Position numbers and translations under genes: made by a program. From positions 525,427 through 589,426 of the forward strand of contig NZ_AQUR01000107.1 in assembly GCF_000372525.1 (NCBI RefSeq): 64,000 bases of DNA, in the 5' to 3' direction. The notes beneath the pieces were generated by a model. It did not search any database and had not been told where the DNA came from. It saw only the letters and a program-made list of their open reading frames with translations. Shown piece after piece: positions 50,169-59,781 of this stretch (within the stretch, counting starts at the first letter, position 1; every line of letters starts with the position of its first letter). This DNA comes from Cupriavidus neocaledonicus (lineage in GTDB: Bacteria; Pseudomonadota; Gammaproteobacteria; Burkholderiales; Burkholderiaceae).

Positions 50169-51260
50169 ATGAACAGGCGGAATTTCATCGTCGGCGCTAG
50201 CGGCGGCGCCTTAATGGCGGCGGGCGGCGCCACGGCCTGGATGTCGACCGTGGGTTCAATGGTCGACTACGAAGCCTATGCATACGGCCTGCGCGCCGGT
50301 CTGACACTGCCGGCGGACATCCGCGGCCTCCTGCGCTATGCGACACTCGCCGCCAACAGCCACAATACGCAGCCCTGGCGGTTTCGCGTCGGCGACGGGC
50401 TCATCGACATTCTTCCGGACTTCTCGCGGCGCACACCGGCTGTCGATCCTGAAGATCACCATCTCTTCGTGAGCCTGGGATGCGCTGCGGAAAACCTCGC
50501 CATCGCGGCTGCGGCGACGGGGCGGCCTGGTGAGATCCAGATGGATCCGGACGGAGACAGCGCACGTTATGCATTCGCAAGCGGATCAATGAGGACGAGT
50601 CCGCTTTATGCTGCGATTACCAAGCGGCAATCGACCCGCACCGAATATGACCGACGTCCAATTCCCGTCGCCGACCTTTCGTTACTCGAACACGCGGCCG
50701 CCATGCCCGGCGTCCGCTTGATACTCATCACCGACCGGACGCGGGTCAACAAGGTCAAAGATCTGGTCGTAGCGGCAAACGGCGTTCAAATGGCGGATCT
50801 TGCCTTCATGATCGAACTGGAGCAGTGGATCCGCTTCAATCCGCGCAGCGCCATGGCGACGGGGGACGGGCTGTTCTCCGCTGCGAGCGGAAATCCCGTG
50901 CTGCCGAGCGCTCTCGGCCGCTTCGCGTTCAAACGCTTTTTCAACGCCCAGACCGAGCAGGACAAATACGCCCGCCAGATCGATTCGTCAGCCGGTATCG
51001 CCGTGTTTGTCGGCGATCGGGAAGATACAGCGCATTGGTTCAAGGTCGGTCAGGCCTGTCAGCGCTTCGCGCTCACGGCGACGACCCTTGGGATCAAGGT
51101 CGCCTTCATCAATCAACCTGTCGAGGTCACGCGCTTTCGCCAAGAACTGGCAGGCCTCGTTGGCGAGGCCTGCCGGCGGCCGGATATCGTCCTGCGCTTC
51201 GGCTACGGGTCGACACTACCATTTTCGCCCCGCCGTCCCGTGGAGGCGGTGCTGGCGTGA
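50169..51260 (+). CDS. Acg-like nitroreductase-family protein with Tat signal
   Basis: A 363-residue protein beginning MNRRNFIVGASGGALMAAGG. The RRNFIVG motif with a hydrophobic stretch is a twin-arginine signal, so it would be exported folded with its cofactor. The mature part has the nitroreductase FMN pattern ATLAANSHNTQPWRFRVGDG (NSHNTQPW is the Acg-type signature), ITKRQSTRTEYDRRPIP and later QACQRFALTATTLGIKVAFI. Function in this branch is not established: Acg-like proteins may sequester FMN. No clear operon partner. Confidence 0.85.
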   Translation: MNRRNFIVGASGGALMAAGGATAWMSTVGSMVDYEAYAYGLRAGLTLPADIRGLLRYATLAANSHNTQPWRFRVGDGLIDILPDFSRRTPAVDPEDHHLFVSLGCAAENLAIAAAATGRPGEIQMDPDGDSARYAFASGSMRTSPLYAAITKRQSTRTEYDRRPIPVADLSLLEHAAAMPGVRLILITDRTRVNKVKDLVVAANGVQMADLAFMIELEQWIRFNPRSAMATGDGLFSAASGNPVLPSALGRFAFKRFFNAQTEQDKYARQIDSSAGIAVFVGDREDTAHWFKVGQACQRFALTATTLGIKVAFINQPVEVTRFRQELAGLVGEACRRPDIVLRFGYGSTLPFSPRRPVEAVLA

Positions 51261-51492
51261 TGCCATCGAGAGCGATTGACGTCGGGCAAGCCCGCCTCAA
51301 GGGATTTATGGATGACTGCTTAAGCCTCGAAATCCGTCATCGAGACGACGCGGCACCGAAGGGCCGAGGCGGGTCGGCAGTTGCCTTTGACGCGGCAAGG
51401 CCGCGTCCCGATAGACGGAGGGCCGAGACCAGCCCGCCCTCATCCGCCGTGGCGGCCCCATCAGCGAGCCTCAACGGTTCCACCGCGGCACA

Positions 51493-52401
51493 TTACTTCT
51501 TGCGCAATCCCTCTACCGGATCCGTTTCAAATGCTTGCCACAGCGCATCGCGGCGTTGCAGGGCTTCGATAACGGCCGGCTGGCGCAGTTGCGCGACTGC
51601 CGACACCAGCGCATTGCACAGGAAAAACGACGCCGTGTAGGAATCGAACGGCGACGCATTGGCGGTGCGCACCAGCAGATGGTGGTTTGCCAGCGGCACG
51701 AGCGGCGCGGCAGGGCTGTCGCAAATGGCCACGACACGGGCGCCAGCCTCGCGAAATGTCCGGGCGATGGTGACCGGCGCACTGGAATAGCGGCGAATGC
51801 TGAACGTCAGCAACACGTCTTCTGGCTCGACCCATAGCATGGCGTCGGTGGCAGTCACGGCGCCCGCGCCCAGTTCCTGCACGTTCGGCCGGCACATGTT
51901 CAGATGCAGGGCCAACCAGGCACTGACCGGAGCGCTGTTCTTTTGGGCGAGGATAAACACCCGCCCTTTTCCGCCGGCCAACAGCCGCGCGATCGCCTCA
52001 AAGGCGGCGAAGTCCAGAGATTCGTGCGTCGCCGTCAGGTTGTGCTGGTCGTGCATGAAGGCGTCGTCGAGGCAGGCGCGCAGGCTGCGCTTGCCGCCAA
52101 TCAGCGCTGGCGCGCGCTGGCCCGCAGTCGGCAACGTGGCCGTTACGTTGGCCCGTGCCTCACGCTGCGCCTCTGCATAGCTTGCATAGCCGAGCTTGGC
52201 AAACAACCTCACCACCGTCGACGCACTGGTGCCGTGCTGCGCGGCCAGTGAGGTTGCCGATTCCAGCAGCACATGCGGATAGCCTCGGGTCAGGGCATCG
52301 GCCAGTTCGCGCTCGCGTGCCGTCAGCGTGGCGGCTTCACGCGCCAGCCGGTCGAGCAGCGTGTCGCCATGCGCGTGAGATTCGTTGCGAGTAGTTGTCA
52401 T
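51493..52401 (-). CDS. RpiR/MurR-family transcriptional regulator
   Basis: A 302-residue regulator from ATG 52401, with an RpiR HTH (ATSLAAQHGTSASTVVRLFA and KLGYASYAEAQREARANV) and a C-terminal SIS domain (FILAQKNSAPVSAWLALHLN, then LTFSIRRYSSAPVTIARTFR). The SIS domain usually binds a phospho-sugar or related ligand. It is divergent from the M20 peptidase gene (52510) with about 110 bp between, so it likely controls the M20-Bug unit. A longer start at 52428 is possible. Confidence 0.9.
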   Translation of the reverse strand: MTTTRNESHAHGDTLLDRLAREAATLTARERELADALTRGYPHVLLESATSLAAQHGTSASTVVRLFAKLGYASYAEAQREARANVTATLPTAGQRAPALIGGKRSLRACLDDAFMHDQHNLTATHESLDFAAFEAIARLLAGGKGRVFILAQKNSAPVSAWLALHLNMCRPNVQELGAGAVTATDAMLWVEPEDVLLTFSIRRYSSAPVTIARTFREAGARVVAICDSPAAPLVPLANHHLLVRTANASPFDSYTASFFLCNALVSAVAQLRQPAVIEALQRRDALWQAFETDPVEGLRKK

Positions 52402-52509
52402 GTTGACACCGTGCAATACGCATTGCATGATTGTATCACCATTGCAATTCTCATTTCATAGACGTTCCACCACAATCCATCGTCGCTCGTGGCCGGAAAA
52501 AGGAAACTC

Positions 52510-53670
52510 ATGCAAGTTGAAGACGTCGCGCACGGCACCGATGCGCTGCTCGACTGGCTGCAAAGCCAGAATCAGGCGATGCAGGATTTGCTGCACCAAA
52601 TCGTCGATATCGACAGCAGCAGCCGCCATGAAGCCGGCGTGCAAGCCGTGGCCGAGACGCTTGGCGCCCATCTGGCAGCGGCCGGCATTGCTGTGCGCTT
52701 CCATACCGTCCCCGGATACGGCGTTTGCCTGGACGCAAAGGTGCCGGGTTCTGGTGACGGCCTTCCGGTCCTGTTGATGGGGCATATGGATACGGTGTTT
52801 CCCGTGGGTACGGCCGCCAGGCGCCCGTTCCGCGTTGAAGACGGGCGTGCCTATGGCCCTGGCGTGGCCGACATGAAGTCCGGCCTGGTGCTCAATGTGT
52901 TCGTTGCCGAAGCGCTCGCGCGGCTGGGCCGGAACGCGCCTCCGGTACGGCTGTTCTTCTCGTGCGACGAGGAGATCGGATCGCCCGCCACGCGCGACCG
53001 CATCATGACGGTCGCACGGGAAGTGCGCGCGGTCTTCAATGCCGAGCCGGGCCGCGTCAGCGGAAATCTCGTGACGGGCCGCAAAGGCTCGATGGTGGTC
53101 GAATTCGAGGTCGAGGGCGTGGCCGCGCATTCGGGCATCAATCACGCCCATGGTGCCAGCGCCATCGACGCGTTGGCGCGCAAGGTCCTGGCCCTGCACG
53201 CGCTGACCGATGCCGCATCAGGCGTCACGACCAATGTCGGTTGCGTGCAGGGCGGGATCGTGCCGAATATGGTGGCGCCGCACGCGAAGGCGCAGCTCGA
53301 CGTGCGCTTCACCGCCGAGACCGATATGGAGGCGCTGTATGGCCGCATCCGCGAGATCATCGAAGCGGAATCGGTTCCTCGTACGCGCGGCAGCATCACC
53401 GATATGCGCCGGACCATGCCGATGGCGACGACGCCGGACGCGCTGCTGGCGCTCTACCAGCGCAGCGCCGAGCGAGTTGGCTTTGCGGTCGACGGCGAGT
53501 TCACGGGCGGCGCCGCCGACAGCGGCCTCACCAGCTCCGTCGGCACCCCTACGCTGTGCGGCACCGGCCCGGTGGGCGGCCACCCCCATACCGAGCGCGA
53601 GTATTGCGAGCTTTCCACCTTCGTGCCGCGGGCGCAGGCCCTGGCGCTCGCCATCCTGGGCCTGCAATGA
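52510..53670 (+). CDS. M20-family metallopeptidase (CPG2/ArgE-like)
   Basis: A 386-residue peptidase from ATG 52510 (AAAAAGGAAAC upstream). Zinc ligands and catalytic residues: H and D in LLMGHMDTVFPVG, D in YGPGVADMKSG, EE in FFSCDEEIGSPAT, and the C-terminal H in VGGHPHTEREYC. The dimerisation domain lies between (GMV-type AAHSGINHAHGASAIDALAR). It would cleave an N-acyl-amino acid or a small peptide. Followed 53 bp later by a Bug-type receptor. Confidence 0.9.
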   Translation: MQVEDVAHGTDALLDWLQSQNQAMQDLLHQIVDIDSSSRHEAGVQAVAETLGAHLAAAGIAVRFHTVPGYGVCLDAKVPGSGDGLPVLLMGHMDTVFPVGTAARRPFRVEDGRAYGPGVADMKSGLVLNVFVAEALARLGRNAPPVRLFFSCDEEIGSPATRDRIMTVAREVRAVFNAEPGRVSGNLVTGRKGSMVVEFEVEGVAAHSGINHAHGASAIDALARKVLALHALTDAASGVTTNVGCVQGGIVPNMVAPHAKAQLDVRFTAETDMEALYGRIREIIEAESVPRTRGSITDMRRTMPMATTPDALLALYQRSAERVGFAVDGEFTGGAADSGLTSSVGTPTLCGTGPVGGHPHTEREYCELSTFVPRAQALALAILGLQ

Positions 53671-53723
53671 GCGGCATGTGCAACCATCGCCGGAATCCCT
53701 GACCCATACCATCCTTTGCCATC

Positions 53724-54725
53724 ATGCAGAACCTGCCCATCTCCCGCCGTCGCATCGTTGCTTTTGTCCTGAGTGCCGCCGCCATTGCCGCCGCGGCGCC
53801 AATTGGCGCCATGGCGCAGGACAGCTGGCCCGCCCGGCCCATCACGCTGGTGGTTCCATTCCCGCCTGGCGGTTCGGTGGACATCATGGCGCGGCAGTAC
53901 TCGGAGCCGCTGTCGCGCATTCTCGGCGTGCCGGTCGTTGTCGACAACCGTCCCGGCGCCGGCGGCTCTGTCGCGACGCAAGCCGTCGCCCGCAGCAAGC
54001 CAGACGGCTATACGCTGGTGGTCTCGTCGCAAAGCAGCCACCTTGCCAATCCGCTGACGCAGCCGCGAATCGGCTACGATCCGATCAAGGACTTCGAGAA
54101 CATCGCCATTCTCGGTCGCCAGCCTAACGCGCTGGTCGTGCATGCCAGCCTCCCGGTCCGCACCTTTGCCGAGTTCATTGCCTATTCGAAGAAGCACCCT
54201 GGCAAGCTGGACTACGGCAGCGGCGGCGCCGGCAGCATGGGGCAGCTCAATGTCGAGATGTTCAAGGCGAGCACGGGCGCTGTCGCCACGCATATCCCAT
54301 ACCGCGGCGGCTCGCAACTGATCACCGCGGTGCTGAGCAACGAGGTGCAGTTCATCCTCGATAACGTAGTCATCATGCTTCCGCACATCAAGGACGGAAA
54401 GGTACGCGCCCTGGCGGTCGCCTCGGAACAACGGCTCGAACAACTGCCCGACGTGCCTACGCTGGCCGAGCTCGGCCATCCGGAACTGAACCTGAGCTCG
54501 TGGACCGGCATCGCGGCACCGGCCGGAACGCCTCAGCCGGTGGTGCAGAAGATTTACCAGGCCGTGCGCAAGGCCGCCACGGATCCCACCATGCAGGCCA
54601 CGCTGCGCTCACGCGGCGTCGTGCCGCCGGAAGACATGGCGCCGGCCGCATTCGAGCGCATGATGGCTGACAGGCTGCAGCGCTATGGCGAGGTGGTCAA
54701 GCGGGCGAAGATTTCGGCGGAGTAA
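53724..54725 (+). CDS. Bug-family tripartite tricarboxylate transporter receptor
   Basis: A 333-residue periplasmic binding protein with a signal peptide (MQNLPISRRRIVAFVLSAAA, cleavage after AMA). It has the Bug pattern: PITLVVPFPPGGSVDIMARQ, then VVVDNRPGAGGSVATQAVAR and YGSGGAGSMGQLNVEMFKAS. Burkholderiales carry many such orphan receptors for the TctAB-type transporters; no TctA or TctB is here. It follows the M20 peptidase and would bind its substrate or product, an acidic compound (inference). Confidence 0.92.
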   Translation: MQNLPISRRRIVAFVLSAAAIAAAAPIGAMAQDSWPARPITLVVPFPPGGSVDIMARQYSEPLSRILGVPVVVDNRPGAGGSVATQAVARSKPDGYTLVVSSQSSHLANPLTQPRIGYDPIKDFENIAILGRQPNALVVHASLPVRTFAEFIAYSKKHPGKLDYGSGGAGSMGQLNVEMFKASTGAVATHIPYRGGSQLITAVLSNEVQFILDNVVIMLPHIKDGKVRALAVASEQRLEQLPDVPTLAELGHPELNLSSWTGIAAPAGTPQPVVQKIYQAVRKAATDPTMQATLRSRGVVPPEDMAPAAFERMMADRLQRYGEVVKRAKISAE

Positions 54726-55206
54726 GGTCCAGCTGAGTTCATCCCCCATTACAACGCGACATGGCCTTACAAGTGATCTAGTAATGGGATCGTGACAAGG
54801 ATCGCGCCTACTGTATGGCCCTGATACAGCATGGCTTGTCTTGCCGCGCACAGCGATCCGGTGCGTCGATGAATTGCCGACCGAGGGAGCTTTAGAGGAG
54901 CCGCTGCACGCATCGAGCGCTGGACGAAGGCTTTGTGAAAGCAAAGCCACGACGCCCAGATCAACGTTCAGTGCAGCAGCCAGCGGCGTGCCATCGCGCG
55001 GCATTTCGCTGACAACGCCATGGGCGGAGCATTATCGCAACCTATTCCGCCTTGCCCGATCCAGGAATTACGCACCCGTGAGCCAGTTGACGTCCCCACG
55101 ATGGAGCATCGCAACGGCCGTAGCCGGCCAGTTTCGGCCAGCCACCCTTACGCCGTCGGGCGGCCGAAGCAGGTCGGTAAGCGGACTCTGGCAGGAGCCT
55201 GCTGGC
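54726..55206. other. Gene-free stretch
   Basis: About 480 bp between the Bug receptor and the convergently placed molybdoenzyme gene. No credible gene, terminator or repeat was found. Short frames on both strands have no family character. Confidence 0.4.
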
Positions 55207-57504
55207 TTACACCATTGGAAGTTGCCGCACCGGCTTGCCGGTAAGCTGGGCGACGGCATGAGCCACGGCCGGCGCGATCGGCGGCACGGCAATTTCACCG
55301 ACGCCGCTGGGCTCCGCCGTGCTGGGCACGAGGTGGGTTTCGATTACCGGTGTCTGCGCCATCGTCATCATCGGATAGTCAGGGAAGTTGGTCTGCACGA
55401 TCCGCCCGTCCTTGATCTGAATCTGGCTGTACAGCGCCGCGGTCAGCCCGAAGATAATTCCGCTTTCCATCTGCTGCGCAACGATATCCGGATTGACCAC
55501 CGTGCCGCAGTCCACAGCGCAGATGACGCGATGCACCCGCGGCTTTCCGTCCTCGAGCGAGACCTCTGCCACCTGTGCCACCACCGAGCCGAACGAGTTG
55601 TGCAGCGCAAGCCCGCGCGCACGCGGTGCGCCGTCCGCGGCGGGTGCCAGCGGCCGGTTCCAGCCTGCCGCCTGCGCTGCGGTGTCGAGCACCTTCAGTT
55701 CACGCGGATGCGCCTTGAGCAAGTCCCGCCGCATCGCCAGCGGGTCGAGCCTGGCAGCGGCCGCCACGTCGTTCAGGAAGCCTTCCAGGAAGAACCCCGT
55801 GTAGGAATGGCCGACGCTGCGCCAGAATCCGATCGGCACCGGCAAATCGACCACCAGGTGCGCAATATGCTCGTGCTCGATCTCATACGGCAGGTCGAAC
55901 AGGCCTTCGGCTGCATAGCGGTCGATACCGAGCGACGGCGCGCCGAACAGGCGCTCCAGCTCGCCGGCCAGGATCGACTGCCCGGCGCTGCGTGAGGCGA
56001 TGGCCGTCACCTTGCCATTCTCGACGCGTGCCTTCAGGCGTGCGATGGCCTGCGGGCGATAGAAGTCGTGGCGGATGTCGTCTTCGCGCGCCCAGGTCAC
56101 CTGTACCGGGCGGCCCTCGGTCCTGGTGGCGATCGATACGGCCTGGCCGATGAAATCCGACTCCAGCCGCCGTCCGAATCCGCCGCCAATGAGCGGGATG
56201 TCGATCTGCACCTGGTCCCGGCTCACACCTGCGGCGCGCGCGGCGACCAGTTGCGCCAGCGTGGCCACCTGGGTGGGCGCCCAGAGCTGCACGCCATCCC
56301 TGGTCACCTGCGCCGTGCAGTTGATCGGCTCCATGGCGGCATGCGCCAGGTACGGCACACTGTATTCGGCCTCGACGATGGTTCCTCCACCCGTCTTGTC
56401 AAAGGCCTTCAGGCCATCTCCCATCGAACGGTACGTGAAACCGCCCTTGTCGCTGTCGAGCGCGCCGACGAGCTGCTGCCGGATGTCCGCGGAATCGAGC
56501 GAGGCATGCGGCCCGTTGTCCCAGACCGGTTCGAGCTTTTCCAGGGCCTGGCGTGCCTGCCAGTAGTGGTCTGCCACCACGGCCACGCCCGGTGCGCCAC
56601 CCGTCGATCCCTCGAACGGCACGACATACCGCACGCCGGGCATGGCAAGCGCCGCCTTCGACTGGAAGGTCTTGAGCTTGCCGCCAATCACCGGACACAT
56701 GACGACCGCCGCATACAACATGCCGGGCGGCCGCGCATCAATGGCAAAGCGTGCGCTGCCATCCGTCTTGGCGGCGATGTCATTGCGCGGTGCAGGCTTG
56801 CCAATCAGTTGATATTGCGCAGCCGGTTTGAGCGTGACGCTCGATGGCGGCGCAATGTCGCGCGCCTTCCGCGCGACCGCGGAGAAAGGCATCTGCTTGC
56901 CGCCCGGACCAATCAACTGGCCTTCCCGCACCGTCACCTGCGCCGCCTGCACGCCCCATTCGCGCGCAGCAGCTTCCACCAAGGTAGCGCGCGCGGTCGC
57001 GGCGGCCTCGCGCACTGGCTGCCAGCCGTCCGCCATGCTGCTGCTGGCGCCGGTGATGATGAGGCCGATCTCTCGCGCGCTCTTGGCCATGATCCAGTGC
57101 AGTGCGCGCGCCCAGGTCTTGTCGGCATCGTCCGGATGCAGCGGCAGCGAGCTGTCGCCCAGGGTAACAACGTTGCCATAGATCCGCTCGATGGGTGACG
57201 ACTCGATGCTCACCCGCGTCAGCGGCATATCGAGTTCCTCGGCGGCCAGCATCGACAGCGCGGTGTGGATGCCCTGTCCCATCTCCACCCGCGGCATGGC
57301 GAGGATGACGTTGCCTTCCGGGGTGATCTTGATCCAGCCGTTCAGGGCAATCTGGCCGGACTTTTCAGGAAATACCGCGGGACCGCCAAGCCGGCTGCGC
57401 GGGGGCATCACGCCCCAGCCCACCACCAGCGCGCCGCCAAGGCCGAGCGCCCCCAGCAGGAATCGGCGCCGTCCGCGGCTCGGGGTCGTTGCGTTGGCGT
57501 TCAT
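55207..57504 (-). CDS. Molybdenum-pterin-binding subunit of an isoquinoline 1-oxidoreductase-like enzyme
   Basis: A 765-residue xanthine-oxidase-family protein. It starts with a twin-arginine-like signal (MNANATTPSRGRRRFLLGAL), suggesting export. Family motifs: AMPRVEMGQGIHTALSMLAA, the long beta-subunit core (LIGGGFGRRLESDFIGQAVS), and VPPIAPAVAHAVAQLTGKPV at the end. It resembles IorB, the single-chain large subunit that pairs with a small 2Fe-2S subunit. It would hydroxylate an N-heterocycle or oxidise an aldehyde at Mo. Its start overlaps the stop of iorA-like (ATGA). It lies in a MerR-type regulated unit. Confidence 0.9.
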   Translation of the reverse strand: MNANATTPSRGRRRFLLGALGLGGALVVGWGVMPPRSRLGGPAVFPEKSGQIALNGWIKITPEGNVILAMPRVEMGQGIHTALSMLAAEELDMPLTRVSIESSPIERIYGNVVTLGDSSLPLHPDDADKTWARALHWIMAKSAREIGLIITGASSSMADGWQPVREAAATARATLVEAAAREWGVQAAQVTVREGQLIGPGGKQMPFSAVARKARDIAPPSSVTLKPAAQYQLIGKPAPRNDIAAKTDGSARFAIDARPPGMLYAAVVMCPVIGGKLKTFQSKAALAMPGVRYVVPFEGSTGGAPGVAVVADHYWQARQALEKLEPVWDNGPHASLDSADIRQQLVGALDSDKGGFTYRSMGDGLKAFDKTGGGTIVEAEYSVPYLAHAAMEPINCTAQVTRDGVQLWAPTQVATLAQLVAARAAGVSRDQVQIDIPLIGGGFGRRLESDFIGQAVSIATRTEGRPVQVTWAREDDIRHDFYRPQAIARLKARVENGKVTAIASRSAGQSILAGELERLFGAPSLGIDRYAAEGLFDLPYEIEHEHIAHLVVDLPVPIGFWRSVGHSYTGFFLEGFLNDVAAAARLDPLAMRRDLLKAHPRELKVLDTAAQAAGWNRPLAPAADGAPRARGLALHNSFGSVVAQVAEVSLEDGKPRVHRVICAVDCGTVVNPDIVAQQMESGIIFGLTAALYSQIQIKDGRIVQTNFPDYPMMTMAQTPVIETHLVPSTAEPSGVGEIAVPPIAPAVAHAVAQLTGKPVRQLPMV

Positions 57505-57968
57505 GCGCGGCGCTCCCGCAGCGCCTTCGCCGCACGCTTGATGGCGGTGCGCACGCGCGGATATGTGCCGCAGCGGCACAGGTTGGTGATGGCCGCGTCG
57601 ATGTCGGAATCACTAGGGTCTGGCTGCCGTGCCAGGAGGTCCGCCGCCGCCATCAGCATGCCCGACTGGCAGTAGCCGCATTGCGGCACCTGTTCGTCAA
57701 TCCAGGCCTGCTGCAGCGGGTGGCGCTTGCCCGGCGCGCTGCCCAGCCCTTCGATCGTGGTGATGCGCTTGCCGTCCACCGCCGCCACGGGCAGGACGCA
57801 GGACCGCACCGCCGCACCATCCAGATGCACGGTACACGCGCCGCAAGCCGCGACGCCGCAGCCGAACTTCGTGCCTGTCAGGTTCAGGTGGTCCCGCAGC
57901 ACCCACAGCAAGGGGGTGGCTGGGTCACACTCAACGCTGACCGCTTGGTTGTTGACGTGCAGATTCAT
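57501..57968 (-). CDS. 2Fe-2S subunit of the isoquinoline-oxidoreductase-like enzyme
   Basis: A 155-residue ferredoxin-type protein. N-terminal cluster ligands: GTKFGCGVAACGACTVHLDG (CxxxxCxxC) with the later C in AVRSCVLPVA. C-terminal cluster: VPQCGYCQSGMLMAAADLL and ITNLCRCGTYPRVRTAIKR. These are the two [2Fe-2S] sites of the small subunit (IorA) that passes electrons from the Mo centre. It is first in the minus-strand operon, with its promoter at 58108-58138. Confidence 0.94.
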   Translation of the reverse strand: MNLHVNNQAVSVECDPATPLLWVLRDHLNLTGTKFGCGVAACGACTVHLDGAAVRSCVLPVAAVDGKRITTIEGLGSAPGKRHPLQQAWIDEQVPQCGYCQSGMLMAAADLLARQPDPSDSDIDAAITNLCRCGTYPRVRTAIKRAAKALRERRA

Positions 57969-58107
57969 CTGTTAACTCCACCGATATTCATAGCGGCAGG
58001 GCTTGCATCAGCACGCCCACAAATATCCACAGCCACCCGGGAACACGAGCCTTGTCTGGCTCGCACTCGGTAGTCTCGATGATTGCCCCTGACAGCCGGC
58101 AGCCCGC

Positions 58108-58138
58108 ACTTTAAGGTTGAACTTAACTTGAATGTCAA
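58108..58138 (-). promoter_or_regulatory. MerR-type promoter of the iorAB-like operon
   Basis: Reading the minus strand, -35 TTGACA (58133-58138) and -10 TAAAGT (58108-58113) are separated by 19 bp. The spacer TTCAAGTTAAGTTCAACCT contains a dyad, closely matching the two other promoters at 58658 and 59936. Overlong 19-bp spacers with a central dyad are the mark of MerR-activated promoters. It ends about 140 bp before the small-subunit gene. Confidence 0.7.
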
Positions 58139-58186
58139 GCATCAATGCGGATAGTCCAGGAGGGACTCACTCCCGACTCTCCGGGA

Positions 58187-58639
58187 TCAGCTCGCCGCAC
58201 GGCGACGGGTCTTATCCCGGGCTGGCACGACGGCCCCTTCTTCGCGGAGGCGGTCCAGTACCCACTTCGTCCTGGCAGAGCAGGTCATATCCTCGGGCCG
58301 GTTTTCGATGTTGCGGATGGCGGCAAGCAGATGGGCCTTGTTTTGTTTGAGGCGCTTTTGCATGTCCTCGATTTCGGCAACTTTCCGCTTGAGAGCATCC
58401 AGCAACTCATCGTGCTGCCAGTTCCCCGAACCGATCGGTAGCAGATGGCGGATCTGATCGAGCGAGAACCCGGCACTCTGCGCGCTGGCGATGATTTCCA
58501 GAATCCATACCGCCTCAGGCCGGTAGTCGCGATAGCCATTCGACTGGCGCTCGACCGCCAGGATCAGTCCGGCGGCCTCGTAAAAGCGAATGCGGGAGGC
58601 CGTCAGACCGCTGAGCTTGGCCAGTTCTCCAATTCTCAT
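58187..58639 (-). CDS. MerR-family transcriptional regulator
   Basis: A 150-residue MerR protein. N-terminal HTH and wing: RIGELAKLSGLTASRIRFYE, then AAGLILAVERQSNGYRDYRP. A coiled-coil dimerisation helix follows (DALKRKVAEIEDMQKRLKQN). The C-terminus is basic (RDKTRRRAAS) and has a single Cys (MTCSARTKW), so it is not a standard metal sensor. It lies amid three promoters of MerR type and probably activates them on binding a small molecule, perhaps an aldehyde or quinone. Confidence 0.9.
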   Translation of the reverse strand: MRIGELAKLSGLTASRIRFYEAAGLILAVERQSNGYRDYRPEAVWILEIIASAQSAGFSLDQIRHLLPIGSGNWQHDELLDALKRKVAEIEDMQKRLKQNKAHLLAAIRNIENRPEDMTCSARTKWVLDRLREEGAVVPARDKTRRRAAS

Positions 58640-58657
58640 ACAGCACCTAAGAAAACA

Positions 58658-58688
58658 TTGACATTAAGGTTCACTTTAATCCTACAGT
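58658..58688 (+). promoter_or_regulatory. MerR-type promoter of the alpha/beta hydrolase
   Basis: TTGACA (58658-58663), a 19-bp spacer TTAAGGTTCACTTTAATCC, and TACAGT (58683-58688). The dyad in the spacer matches those at 58108 and 59936. It lies just upstream of the MerR gene on the other strand and 168 bp before the hydrolase start at 58857. Confidence 0.7.
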
Positions 58689-58856
58689 GAATCCTGGCCC
58701 GGGCAAGGGAGGCCTGCCTGGCTGGCACGGTGTCCCGGGCCACATTCCCTCCCCTCATCTGCCTGCCTGGAAATGACCAGGACTCGACCGCCGCGCGGCA
58801 AATATCAGCGCGCACATCGCCGATTGAAGGCTTATGCACGACACAGGAGAAGCGAA

Positions 58857-59687
58857 ATGGGATACGTGACAACGAAGGATGGCGTTGAGATCTTTTACAA
58901 AGACTGGGGGCCACGGGACGCACAGGTGATTTTTTTTCATCACGGCTGGCCGCTCAGCGCTGACGACTGGGATGCCCAGATGCTCTTCTTTCTCGCGCAA
59001 GGCTATCGGGTCGTCGCGCATGATCGCCGGGGCCATGGGCGATCCACTCAGGTCTGGGACGGCCATGACATGGACCATTATGCGGATGATGTGGCGGCGG
59101 TCGTGAACCACCTCGGCCTGCAGAAGGCTGTCCATGTCGGCCATTCCACGGGCGGCGGCGAGGTCATCCACTACGTCGCCCGCCATGGGGAAGACCGCGT
59201 ATCCAAGGCGGTACTCATCAGCGCCGTCCCGCCGATCATGGTGAAGACCGAGAAGAATCCGGGCGGCCTGCCCAAGGAGGTGTTCGACAACTTCCAGGCG
59301 CAAGTCGCGGCAAACCGTGCGCAATTCTATTACGACATTGCCGCGGGCCCCTTCTACGGCTATAACCGCCCCAACGCAAAGCCGTCGGAAGGCGTCATCT
59401 GGAACTGGTGGCGGCAGGGAATGATGGGTAGCGCCAAGGCTCACCATGACGGCATCGTTGCCTTCTCGCAGACCGACTTCACCGAAGACCTCAAGAGCGC
59501 CACGATTCCCGTTCTGGTGATGCATGGCGACGACGATCAGATCGTCCCTTACGCGGACTCGGGCCCGCTGTCGGCGAAGCTGCTCAGGAACGGCACCCTG
59601 AAGACCTATCCGGGTTTCCCGCACGGAATGCCCACTTCCAACGCTGAAACGATCAACGCGGATCTGCTCGCGTTCGTGCGCGGCTAA
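58857..59687 (+). CDS. Alpha/beta hydrolase (non-haem chloroperoxidase/esterase type)
   Basis: A 276-residue protein from ATG 58857 with CAGGAGA upstream. Nucleophile elbow GHSTGGG (VHVGHSTGGGEVIHYVARHG), catalytic Asp in VMHGDDDQIVPY, and His in YPGFPHGMPTSN. The HGWP oxyanion block (IFFHHGWPLSADDWDAQMLF) and RRGHGRS are typical for the chloroperoxidase-like branch. In vivo it more likely acts as an esterase or lactonase. It belongs to the probable MerR regulon; a strong terminator follows at 59782. Confidence 0.92.
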   Translation: MGYVTTKDGVEIFYKDWGPRDAQVIFFHHGWPLSADDWDAQMLFFLAQGYRVVAHDRRGHGRSTQVWDGHDMDHYADDVAAVVNHLGLQKAVHVGHSTGGGEVIHYVARHGEDRVSKAVLISAVPPIMVKTEKNPGGLPKEVFDNFQAQVAANRAQFYYDIAAGPFYGYNRPNAKPSEGVIWNWWRQGMMGSAKAHHDGIVAFSQTDFTEDLKSATIPVLVMHGDDDQIVPYADSGPLSAKLLRNGTLKTYPGFPHGMPTSNAETINADLLAFVRG

Positions 59688-59781
59688 CAGCCGCGGTAGC
59701 CGGAAGTACAGCTTCTGGCTCCTGATGAGCGCGAAGCCATCCAAGACGCTCAAGCGCAATGCCGCGAAAAAATGCAGTCCT

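Noticed and set aside
49873..50172. A 99-codon plus-strand frame before the nitroreductase gene
   Set aside because: Low protein character. The minus strand holds a transposase-like trace instead.
55020..55995. Plus-strand frames over the 3' end of the molybdoenzyme gene
   Set aside because: Shadows of a gene with clear xanthine-oxidase-family motifs.
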